DNA of 64,000 nucleotides from positions 83,839-147,838 of the forward strand of contig CACYQN010000010.1 in the NCBI GenBank assembly GCA_902776565.1, in the 5' to 3' direction. A model generated the notes under the pieces. It did not search any database and was not told where the DNA came from. It worked only from the letters and a program-made list of their open reading frames with translations. Shown here piece after piece: positions 1 to 7,198 of this stretch. Position numbers and translations under genes: made by a program. Within the stretch, counting starts at the first letter, position 1; every line of letters begins with the position of its first letter. This DNA is from an uncultured Bacteroidia bacterium. GTDB lineage: Bacteria > Bacteroidota > Bacteroidia > Bacteroidales > ML635J-15.

Positions 1-455
1 GATTAATAGCTGTATTGTTGGTCGTTATCTTGTCGGTCGCAACGTTCGAATCGTGCGGAAGATACGAGAATGGACCTGAAATTTCACTTCGGTCGGCAAA
101 ATCGAGAATAGTCGGGGAGTGGCATCTCGCCGATTTGCTGGTTAACGACAAGCGCGAGCAGACATTGTTCGACATGGAATCGTCATCGGAATTGACTTTT
201 AATGACGATGGTACATATTTATATAATAAGGTTCAGTCTGTGAAATTTCCACAGGAACTAGTTGGTGAATGGTCGTTTGGCGAGGATAAGACCGAATTGC
301 TGTTGATTCAGCGCGACAGCATCAATGGTGATAGCGAACGTATGTACAAGATTACTCGCCTGTCGAAGGACGAGTTGTGGCTTGTAAACGGTAGTGAGGA
401 ATATTCAGGATACGACGACCTTATCGAACGCCATTTTGAAAAGAAACAGGAATAA
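1..455 (+). CDS. lipocalin-like lipoprotein, 5' end cut by window
   Basis: The reading frame is open to the left edge of the window. A TTG at position 15 could be read as a start, but the codons before it (Leu-Ile-Ala-Val) continue a hydrophobic signal peptide that ends at a lipobox-like Cys (FESCG), so the true start is probably outside the window. The mature part contains SRIVGEWHLADL followed by alternating beta-strand-like segments, which is the pattern of lipocalin-like lipoproteins common in Bacteroidota. It ends 12 bp before a second gene with the same GxW motif, so the two are probably a tandem duplicate transcribed together. The ligand is unknown. Envelope-anchored location is inferred from the lipobox. 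Confidence 0.7.
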   Translation, partial: LIAVLLVVILSVATFESCGRYENGPEISLRSAKSRIVGEWHLADLLVNDKREQTLFDMESSSELTFNDDGTYLYNKVQSVKFPQELVGEWSFGEDKTELLLIQRDSINGDSERMYKITRLSKDELWLVNGSEEYSGYDDLIERHFEKKQE

Positions 456-467
456 AAAGATATTGCT

Positions 468-1031
468 ATGAAAAGACATATTTTAATTATTGGAATTGTG
501 GCACTTGTGTTGTGCATGGTATATTCGTCGTGCAAGAAGTACGAGGAAGATTATGGTTTGATGATGAAATCGCCGAAAGGCCGTCTGGTTGGAACATGGA
601 AAATTATGCAACTCGATTCCGATACTGCTTCGTTAAAACTTTCCGACTATGCAATGTTCGGTGAGTTGCAGATGATATTCAACAAGGATAATTCCGGCGC
701 TGTAAAGTTTAGCGACAAGGGTTTGGGCGAATTGTTGGAAGACATCGACTGGGAGGAAATGATGGGCGATATGCAGGATTCCACCATGAATGCCGACAGC
801 ATCCAGGCTGGGCTCGAAGGTCTTGACTTTTCTTCGATGCTTAACGAAGGGTTCAATTTCAACTGGGCTTTCGACGACAAGAAGGAATATTTGAAATTCA
901 AAATGTATGATTCTACATCAAACGCTTATTTTGAGATTGCCAGCATGAGGATTCTCTCGCTCTGCAAGTCCGACTGCAAGCTGCGCTACGAGGAAGATTC
1001 TACAAAGGTGGATATTTCGATGCAGAAGTAA
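468..1031 (+). CDS. lipocalin-like lipoprotein
   Basis: A 187-residue protein with a type II signal peptide (hydrophobic residues 4-18, lipobox YSSC with Cys22). Residues around 38-49 read GRLVGTWKIMQL, matching SRIVGEWHLADL of the gene 12 bp upstream, so the two are paralogues in one transcript. The middle contains an acidic, Met-rich stretch (about residues 92-125) that the upstream copy lacks. Two Cys near the C-terminus (LCKSDCKL) could form a disulfide. It is probably an outer- or inner-membrane-anchored periplasmic protein. No enzymatic motif is visible and the function is unknown. A clear terminator follows. Confidence 0.72.
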   Translation: MKRHILIIGIVALVLCMVYSSCKKYEEDYGLMMKSPKGRLVGTWKIMQLDSDTASLKLSDYAMFGELQMIFNKDNSGAVKFSDKGLGELLEDIDWEEMMGDMQDSTMNADSIQAGLEGLDFSSMLNEGFNFNWAFDDKKEYLKFKMYDSTSNAYFEIASMRILSLCKSDCKLRYEEDSTKVDISMQK

Positions 1032-1052
1032 GACTATTTGATTAAAAGACAT

Positions 1053-1086
1053 AAAGTTGCATTAATTTTTGGTGCAACTTTTTTTT
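1053..1086 (+). terminator. intrinsic terminator after the lipoprotein pair
   Basis: Stem AAAGTTGCA / TGCAACTTT with an 11-nt loop, followed directly by a run of T. It lies 22 bp after the stop codon at 1031. Confidence 0.8.
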
Positions 1087-1109
1087 GTCCATAAAGTTCT
1101 TCTAATCAT

Positions 1110-2204
1110 TTATTCCCCCAATATCGCCACTCGTGGCCAAACATCGCCATCAAGCCACGACAAGAATTTCAACTGAATAGGAATCAGAATGTTGCCTATG
1201 CGTTGCAATTGGGTAGGTTCTTCTGTGGGAACCTCGTAGGATTTCAGACAATGCAAATCGTCGGCAGCAAGCGCAAAATAGCGAAGCTGGTCGCCCGATG
1301 AAACGCTTACCGTCCAGTCGTGGAAGTTGCCAATTATCATCATTCCATCGGTTTCGGGATTGAAATCGGGTATTTCTGCTTTCCGAAATCCATAATTCTT
1401 GGCATCAAGCATCCAGAAACGATTTTCAGTGTCGCTAATGAACGCCAAGGAACGCTGATTGCGGAACTCGGTGACAAAAATGTGCTTCGGCACTATGCCA
1501 TCGGGCAACTCGATAGGCCGCAAGTAAGGTCGCCCGCGCTGCATTTTCAGGTGGAAAAGCTTGTCGTTTGAATCGGTGATAAGATAACCGTTGTCGTATT
1601 CCTTCTTAGTTGTCGGATTTCCCGAAATAATATGCGCAGGGAAGTCAAAACCTTTCTGTACAAACATTTTAGTAAACAAATCGGATTTTGTCTCGTCAAC
1701 CGAATTTGTTGCCATATCAACAAATTCGATGGCATTTTCCGTAATGCGGAATACATCGGTCGGCATTTCCAAATCGACACGCCCCGACATCGATTCCATC
1801 AGCGGATAAAGCGCAATTTCCCTCTTATTCACAGTAGCAGGGGCAGTCTTGAATGTAAAGTTTTCGTTCTGTATGAATTTCGCACTTACTGGACGACCAT
1901 ACAGGGTGTCGGGCAATTTCTCATTCACAATCAACTGCTTGCAGTAGAATGTCGGTAGCATTTCGTAAAACTGTGCCTCGGTGTATTCGTTGGCGTGGGC
2001 ATCATAGTAATGTTTTCCCGAATCCTCGTTCTTGAACATTGCAAAGTCATCAATGCCGGCGCTATACAAGGTGAATGGTGGTTTGTCGGAAGTGTCGGCT
2101 GCGAAATGGAACGCCCAAGTAAGAATCCACACGACAAGAAAAGCGCATACGCAGACGAAAAATGTGCGTCCAACAATCACCAAAAGTTTCTCTATCTTAT
2201 TCAT
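1110..2204 (-). CDS. DUF4857-like membrane-anchored protein of an ABC operon
   Basis: A 364-residue protein with one N-terminal membrane anchor (about residues 12-34) and a large extracytoplasmic domain. The domain has repeated beta-strand-rich segments with F.I/WMLDA-like sequences, suggesting a propeller-like fold. In Bacteroidales, proteins of this size and layout (DUF4857) commonly lie directly after an ABC permease and ATPase, and that is the arrangement here: its start is 2 bp from the end of the permease gene. It is probably an accessory or substrate-interacting subunit of the exporter. The family call is from recall of sequence and context. The substrate is unknown. Confidence 0.6.
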   Translation of the reverse strand: MNKIEKLLVIVGRTFFVCVCAFLVVWILTWAFHFAADTSDKPPFTLYSAGIDDFAMFKNEDSGKHYYDAHANEYTEAQFYEMLPTFYCKQLIVNEKLPDTLYGRPVSAKFIQNENFTFKTAPATVNKREIALYPLMESMSGRVDLEMPTDVFRITENAIEFVDMATNSVDETKSDLFTKMFVQKGFDFPAHIISGNPTTKKEYDNGYLITDSNDKLFHLKMQRGRPYLRPIELPDGIVPKHIFVTEFRNQRSLAFISDTENRFWMLDAKNYGFRKAEIPDFNPETDGMMIIGNFHDWTVSVSSGDQLRYFALAADDLHCLKSYEVPTEEPTQLQRIGNILIPIQLKFLSWLDGDVWPRVAILGE

Positions 2205-2206
2205 AA

Positions 2207-2863
2207 CTACTCCTTTCCTTCCTTAAAACGAACAACCGACAAAAGTGGCAATGCCAAACTCACTACGACAAGCACCATTAGCCACGGCAACAGCCTATTG
2301 TATGCTTCGGGTGCTGGCGACATATAGAAAACTCGCAGGCAGGCAATGGAAATCAAGATGTTGAGAATCCGTCTGCGCCAAACTGGTTCGAGGCAAATCC
2401 AAGCCACTAGTATGTACGCCGCCAAGCCTGCCAGATACCACGGCAAGGCAGTAAGAACAATGTGCCAGACTATTTCGTTGGCAAAAAAAGTCTGCAAGCC
2501 CAGCAGAAGCATAACAAGATTGCCGCAGAACAGCAATGCAAGGCATCCGAAGCCAAACAGAAGCATCTCCATTACCGAACGCACATATCCGCGAGGAAGG
2601 TGCATTGTGAGTTTCAGCCGCTTATGAACCAGTTCGGGAACAAACTGAACCACCGCAGCCACAATCCCCACCAACAGCGGAACATACCGCAGCATATCAA
2701 TGAAAATGGCATCGCGAAACATCGCAACCTCCCACAGATGGGCGGCACCTTTCAGCGACACCAGCCTGTTGATGTTCAAAAGCACATATCCGCAAAGTGC
2801 AAAAGTTGTCAGCAATGCAACCGCATAAAACCAACGAGTTTTTATCCATTCCTTGTAAAGCAT
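2207..2863 (-). CDS. ABC transporter permease-like membrane protein
   Basis: A 218-residue integral membrane protein with about six hydrophobic segments (near residues 14-31, 55-74, 98-123, 133-155, 163-180 and 190-210) and short loops. It has the size and topology of ABC-2 type permeases. It lies 107 bp downstream of the ABC ATPase gene and 2 bp upstream of the DUF4857-like gene, on the same strand. It probably forms the channel half of a small exporter. No substrate signature can be read. Confidence 0.65.
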   Translation of the reverse strand: MLYKEWIKTRWFYAVALLTTFALCGYVLLNINRLVSLKGAAHLWEVAMFRDAIFIDMLRYVPLLVGIVAAVVQFVPELVHKRLKLTMHLPRGYVRSVMEMLLFGFGCLALLFCGNLVMLLLGLQTFFANEIVWHIVLTALPWYLAGLAAYILVAWICLEPVWRRRILNILISIACLRVFYMSPAPEAYNRLLPWLMVLVVVSLALPLLSVVRFKEGKE

Positions 2864-2893
2864 AGCGAGATTTGTTATTTGATGATTTGATTT

Positions 2894-2968
2894 GTAGCGA
2901 CGTGGCGCGCCGCGTCGCCACTAATTATCAATTATCCATTGTTAATTATCAATTGTCCATTATCCATT
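2894..2968. repeat. compound intergenic repeat: palindrome plus AT-rich satellite
   Basis: A 28-bp near-palindrome (2894-2921) begins GTAGCGACG, has GGCGCGCC at its centre and ends CGTCGCCAC. It is followed by a block in which ATTATCAATTATCCATT-like words repeat about twice. The same arrangement occurs at 3909-3970. It sits between the ABC ATPase and permease genes and could form an RNA hairpin in the operon transcript. Confidence 0.75.
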
Positions 2969-2970
2969 CT

Positions 2971-3846
2971 TTAATATTTCCCCGTCAACCCAATAAATGC
3001 ATCCTCCAAATTAACCTTTTGTGAAGAAAAATCCTCGAAAGCAACACCTTTTGCCGTCAACCGTGATTTCAGTTCGTCGGCATCCAGGAACGAGCCCAGT
3101 TCTACATTGCCACGGATTACCGTAGGATGATAAACATCTGCCATTTCGGGCAAAGTGCAGTTTTCTGCCAACTTGAAATTGTACTGACGATATTTGCCAA
3201 GCAATTCGTCAACAGGCATCTGCAAGATAATCTTGCCATAGTCCATCATTATGCAGTCGTCGATGAGCCGCTCCATATCCTGTATGATGTGCGATGTCAG
3301 GAAAACTGTCTTTCCCGACGATTTCACAAAATCGCGAAGGTAGTCGATGAACAGACGACGGTAGCCAGGGTCAAGTCCGAGCGAAAAGTCGTCCAGTATC
3401 AGCAACTTGGGATTCTGCGCCATCAAAAGTCCGAGTGCCACCTGTGAGCGCTGTCCGCACGACATTCGCGAAATGCGCTGGTTCGGTGCAACTTTCAGCA
3501 TCGACATCAGGTCGTAATACACATTCTTGTCCCATTGCGGATAGAATCGGGCATAAAAGCGTTCTATCTGGCGGATAGTCATAAAGCTGTACTGAATATG
3601 CCCTTCGATGAGCAGACCGATGTCGCGGCTAAGTTCAGGATCCATACCGATTATGTTCTGCCCGAAAATACGGCATTCGCCGCTTCGTGGCTTCAGAAAA
3701 CCGCTGAGAATGTTTATCGTCGTGGTCTTGCCGGTTCCGTTCTTGCCCAAAAGTCCAAGTATGCGACCTTGTGGCACGCTAAAGCTAAGGTTTTCGTATA
3801 TGCACCTTTTGCCGTAGTAATGGGTTAGGTTTATGCAATCAATCAT
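2971..3846 (-). CDS. ABC transporter ATP-binding protein
   Basis: A 291-residue cytoplasmic ATPase. Walker A is GLLGKNGTGKTT (residues 31-42), the signature is MSCGQ (128-132, in place of LSGGQ), Walker B is LLILDD (148-153) and the H-loop His lies in TSHIIQDMERL. The residue that follows the Walker B Asp is normally the catalytic Glu and is Asp153 here; the C-loop also has Cys for Gly. Both changes could lower hydrolysis or support a gating role, but this is inference. The N-terminal ATPase plus a C-terminal extension resembles ABC-2/YtrB-like exporters. Its partners are the permease and DUF4857-like protein downstream. Confidence 0.9.
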   Translation of the reverse strand: MIDCINLTHYYGKRCIYENLSFSVPQGRILGLLGKNGTGKTTTINILSGFLKPRSGECRIFGQNIIGMDPELSRDIGLLIEGHIQYSFMTIRQIERFYARFYPQWDKNVYYDLMSMLKVAPNQRISRMSCGQRSQVALGLLMAQNPKLLILDDFSLGLDPGYRRLFIDYLRDFVKSSGKTVFLTSHIIQDMERLIDDCIMMDYGKIILQMPVDELLGKYRQYNFKLAENCTLPEMADVYHPTVIRGNVELGSFLDADELKSRLTAKGVAFEDFSSQKVNLEDAFIGLTGKY

Positions 3847-3908
3847 GGGAGATTCGATGATTCAAAGATTTGATAATTTGAAAATTCGATGATTTGATGA
3901 TTTGATTT

Positions 3909-3970
3909 GTAGCGACGCGCCATGGCACGTCGCTACAGATTATCAATTATCCATTATTCATTGTCAATTA
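3909..3970. repeat. compound intergenic repeat: perfect-arm palindrome plus AT-rich satellite
   Basis: The outer arms GTAGCGACG and CGTCGCTAC enclose a GCCATGGC palindrome (3909-3936), followed by ATTATCAATTATCCATT-like sequence. The repeat runs into the last codons of the minus-strand lipoprotein gene, so that gene's C-terminus (YNVIDNE) is encoded by repeat DNA. Confidence 0.75.
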
Positions 3971-4532
3971 CATTATATTCCACCGCATCTATATGATAGA
4001 ACGACAAATACGCCTTGCCTTCCTTTGCATTGCGTTCTGCAATTTTGGCGCGGAAATCGGCAATGCGAGCTTCGGGGGTATTGGCTGTTTCCTGACGCGA
4101 CTGCTTTTCGGCTCCGCAACCCTCGGCACCTTCGCCGTGCTGTTCCATTCCTGCGAGTTCCTTTTCCCATTCGTTCAGGTAGTCCTCGTCAATGCGCTCC
4201 TCTCGGACAATGCCCTTTACATAAACAACATGCTCAAGACATTCCTGCTTGAAAGGTTCGCCAAGTTCAACACTTTCAACACGCAAAATCTGCGTATCGT
4301 CGCTACCCATAAGGAACATCTTGCGTCCGCTGTGACGGCACAAATGCATACACACGCCCTCGACCTCAACCGTATCGCCGACCATTGCATCAATCTTTGC
4401 AAGCGCATCGTCAACCTGCATTACCTTTGCTTCGGGAGCTTCTTGTTCAACCTCGGCATTTTTCTTTCCATCGCAGGAAAAAAGAGCAAATGCCATCATT
4501 ATTACTGCTAAAAGTTCAAATATTCTTTTCAT
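3954..4532 (-). CDS. lipoprotein with OB-fold-like domain
   Basis: A 192-residue predicted lipoprotein (hydrophobic 5-17, lipobox LFSC with Cys20). Residues about 45-115 read VGDTVEVEGVCMHLC...MFLMGSDD...VYVKGIV, an alternating strand pattern like the small OB-fold (tRNA_anti-like) domains seen in Bacteroidota lipoproteins. CMHLCRHSG contains two Cys and two His that could bind a metal. The second half is charged and helical, with several EK/EA repeats. It is the first gene of the minus-strand run leading into the ABC operon, about 107 bp upstream of the ATPase. The role is unknown and the fold is inferred. Confidence 0.65.
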   Translation of the reverse strand: MKRIFELLAVIMMAFALFSCDGKKNAEVEQEAPEAKVMQVDDALAKIDAMVGDTVEVEGVCMHLCRHSGRKMFLMGSDDTQILRVESVELGEPFKQECLEHVVYVKGIVREERIDEDYLNEWEKELAGMEQHGEGAEGCGAEKQSRQETANTPEARIADFRAKIAERNAKEGKAYLSFYHIDAVEYNVIDNE

Positions 4533-4564
4533 ATACTTAAATTATTTCGTTTCTACTCACATCG

Positions 4565-4585
4565 ACCCTTCGACAAGCTCAGGGT
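4565..4585. repeat. short inverted repeat
   Basis: ACCCT and AGGGT flank a CGACAAGCTC core. The sequence resembles the CCTTCGACAAGCTCAGG repeats scattered in intergenic DNA of many bacterial genomes. No function is assigned. Confidence 0.4.
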
Positions 4586-4627
4586 GCGGGTTAGTTCTTT
4601 TTATTTGTCAATTATTTACATTCAACA

Positions 4628-4680
4628 AAAAAGCGTCGGGGCACGAAACATAAAAGAATATGAACAACATCTGCCCCGAC
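4628..4680 (-). terminator. terminator after the T9SS cargo gene
   Basis: GTCGGGGCA (4635-4643) pairs with TGCCCCGAC (4672-4680). Reading the minus strand, the stem is followed by GCTTTTTTG. It lies 22 bp after the stop at 4703. The 28-nt loop is long for an intrinsic terminator. Confidence 0.6.
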
Positions 4681-4702
4681 ATAGGAAATTTAACAAAAAG
4701 TC

Positions 4703-7018
4703 TTAACGAACGAGTATCTTTTCAGTATTATTATCACCAACTTTCACGATGTACATACCCTGTGGCAAATTGTGTCTTTCTACATCGCTTACAACGGCAA
4801 ACGATTCCACAACCTGACCTAACATATTATATACCATAACATTCAATCCTTCTGCGCCAGAAATCACCAATTCGCTTTCGTATGAATAGATTTCGATGTT
4901 CCTTGCTTCGTCAGACAAAACGGAAGTGGCAAGTTTGAATGTGACATCAATAGTTGCATCGGCTGTAACGGTAAGCGTATATGTGTTGTTTTCAACGGCA
5001 ACTGCTTCACCGTCAACCTTGAATTCGTCAAGTTCGTAGCCTTCCGCTGGAGAAATTGTGAAAACAACTTCCGTGTCGGCAAGCAAGTCGGTCAAAGATT
5101 CTGGTTCGGTAGTAACCGTGCCATTCTCACCGACATTCAAGGTAATGGTGTAGGTTTCAGGTTCTACAGGTATCAACTTGAAAGTGACATCAACCGTTGC
5201 ATCGGCAGTAACGGTGAGCGTATAGGTGTTGTTTTCAACGGCAATTGCCTCGCCATCAACCTTGAATTCGTCAAGTTCGTAGCCTTCCGCAGGAGAAATT
5301 GTGAAAACAACTTCTGTGTCGGCAAGCAAGTCGGTCAAAGTTTCGGGTTCGGTAGTAACCGTGCCGTTTTCACCAACATTAAGCGTAATAGTGTAGGTTT
5401 GCGGTGCTGGAGCTGTAAATTCATATCCGGGGAATGTGTATTTTGCGACAACGCCCTGCCACGAATATGTTGATGTGTAAGAAGTTGCAGTTTCTACAAA
5501 AGCAAAATCCAAAGCCTTGTTTGCCTGTACGCGTGCTGCAATCAAGAGCGAATCGCCTTTTACAGCGCACGAATTTGCAGTTATCGAACCAGTTGATTCG
5601 CCTAAAATGTGCGATGCAGAAGTTTCAAGATTGTGGTTGAACGAATCGAAGTAGAGCGATTTTGGCGTAGTTGCCCAGTTGTAGCCGTAAACGAAAACGC
5701 TGTCGGCATTCACGGCAAGTCCGAAACTATTTGATATTCCGCTTGTCTGCTTTACAAAACCCTTGTCGGCAACACCAGTAGCGGAATTGCAACGGAAAAC
5801 AAAGCCTGCATACATAGTTCCCTGTGCCGACACTGTATCCTGTCCAATCTTGAAACCGCCCTGAATGCCACCTGCGACAAAGAAGCTTGAATTGTCGGGA
5901 GCGATTTCGAGTGCATTCAACTGCATAAAGTTCTTGTTGTTGACCTGTGCGCCTTGTACCAGCGACAAATAATCGACCGACAAATCGGAAGCATTAACCC
6001 TTGCTGTCCAGAAACTGTACTTGTCATCGGGTGTAACCTGCGCCTCGCCAAGCGATACAACTGCATTGCTACCTTTCAGATAACCAGCAATATACAATTT
6101 TCCATCCTTGTATTTCATTTGCTTTGCTGTTTCGCCAACCGACGAGCCACCCGTAACGATATGACTATTATAGGTAAGGTCGCTGTTGAGTTTCAACACA
6201 AATGCCGAGCCTGCAAATCCTGAGCCGCCATCCCAGTCGGCGACATTGTGAGCCAGAATCTCATTCTCGCCAATGTGCATAGTGCGTCTGAGGTTGCCCG
6301 TAACGAAGAAATTTCCGTTGGCATCCTGTGCTGTTCCGTAAAGCGAAAATCCATCCGAAATGCCCCAAGTATAACTTGATGCAGGATTGTCAACAGGGTT
6401 CCAATCGACTGTAGCACGGACTGCACTGCTAATGTTTCCATCGGCATCAACCTTTACGAAAACTGGCTGATACACATTATGATACTCGGCATCGGGAAAT
6501 GAAAACGAAATTGTTGTCTCGGTACCATTGTTGCCAACCAGTTGCAACAAAATGTCGTTTCCATAGAAATTTGCGCTTGTGTGGCGGGCTTTCAGTGCGA
6601 GGAATGCGCCGCCGTCGGCAGTTGGCGTGTAGTCGCTCGACGACACATCAACATCACCGTTCTTGGAGTATATCTTCCACAAGGCATTTCCGCTGAAATC
6701 GTGCTTTACCAGCATTATGTTGCTGTTGTAGCTTGTTCCCGAATATGGAGCGCCCGTCATATCCTCGCCCAGCAAATGTCCCTGCGTAGCAGCCACATTG
6801 CCGGTTGTGTCGGCATCGGAGCCCATACTTGCCAAAGTATATACATACCCAGCATCATCCACCTTTGTGCCATATACGGTGGTCTGGGCCTTGTTCTGCG
6901 CGTTTGCCTCGGCAACAGCAGCCGAATACCAGTCAAAACTTATTTCCTGCGTCTGCGCACCGACGGCAAACGACAACCCAATAAAAAACAAAAACAATGA
7001 TAAAACTTTACAATTCAT
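4703..7018 (-). CDS. large secreted protein with InlB-like repeats and T9SS sorting domain
   Basis: A 771-residue protein with an N-terminal signal peptide (about residues 1-21, ending GAQTQ). Residues about 25-530 form a repetitive beta-rich region resembling SBBP/WD-like surface proteins. Two near-identical 81-residue modules follow (TYTITLNVGENGTVTTEPE...), similar to bacterial or divergent InlB B-type repeats. The last roughly 75 residues are a type A T9SS sorting domain (VMVYNMLGQVV ... LPQGMYIVKV ... KILVR). The protein is expected to cross the outer membrane through T9SS and be attached to the surface or released. No catalytic motif was recognised. A TAAATTTG -7 box lies upstream. Confidence 0.75.
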   Translation of the reverse strand: MNCKVLSLFLFFIGLSFAVGAQTQEISFDWYSAAVAEANAQNKAQTTVYGTKVDDAGYVYTLASMGSDADTTGNVAATQGHLLGEDMTGAPYSGTSYNSNIMLVKHDFSGNALWKIYSKNGDVDVSSSDYTPTADGGAFLALKARHTSANFYGNDILLQLVGNNGTETTISFSFPDAEYHNVYQPVFVKVDADGNISSAVRATVDWNPVDNPASSYTWGISDGFSLYGTAQDANGNFFVTGNLRRTMHIGENEILAHNVADWDGGSGFAGSAFVLKLNSDLTYNSHIVTGGSSVGETAKQMKYKDGKLYIAGYLKGSNAVVSLGEAQVTPDDKYSFWTARVNASDLSVDYLSLVQGAQVNNKNFMQLNALEIAPDNSSFFVAGGIQGGFKIGQDTVSAQGTMYAGFVFRCNSATGVADKGFVKQTSGISNSFGLAVNADSVFVYGYNWATTPKSLYFDSFNHNLETSASHILGESTGSITANSCAVKGDSLLIAARVQANKALDFAFVETATSYTSTYSWQGVVAKYTFPGYEFTAPAPQTYTITLNVGENGTVTTEPETLTDLLADTEVVFTISPAEGYELDEFKVDGEAIAVENNTYTLTVTADATVDVTFKLIPVEPETYTITLNVGENGTVTTEPESLTDLLADTEVVFTISPAEGYELDEFKVDGEAVAVENNTYTLTVTADATIDVTFKLATSVLSDEARNIEIYSYESELVISGAEGLNVMVYNMLGQVVESFAVVSDVERHNLPQGMYIVKVGDNNTEKILVR
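4925..5398 (-). repeat. two tandem near-identical 243-bp coding repeats
   Basis: The two 81-residue modules are nearly identical in DNA as well as protein (differences such as AIAVENN versus AVAVENN). That points to recent duplication or gene conversion within the T9SS cargo gene, and copy number could vary between strains. The outer boundaries are approximate. Confidence 0.75.
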
Positions 7019-7080
7019 ATTCTTAACTTTTTAATTATTAATCAAATCCATAAAATTTTCTCCGTTTTGAAACGACATTG

Positions 7081-7088
7081 CAAATTTA
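7081..7088 (-). promoter_or_regulatory. -7 box for the T9SS cargo gene
   Basis: Minus-strand TAAATTTG matches TAnnTTTG, about 62 bp upstream of the start at 7018. No good -33 TTG is seen at the usual spacing. Confidence 0.45.
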
Positions 7089-7160
7089 CCCTAGCGCACA
7101 CATACGCTCCTATCCCCATTTGTCGTAGTTTTTGCCACCCCAAATCCCTATTTGTTGTGA

Positions 7161-7192
7161 TTGACTGACAGCACCGTGACATCGTACCTTTG
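7161..7192 (+). promoter_or_regulatory. Bacteroidota promoter for the TonB receptor operon, apparently leaderless
   Basis: -33 element TTG (7161-7163) and -7 element TACCTTTG (7185-7192) are separated by 21 bp. Transcription in this group starts a few bases after the -7 box, which here falls on or beside the ATG at 7199. Confidence 0.7.
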
Positions 7193-7198
7193 CAAACG

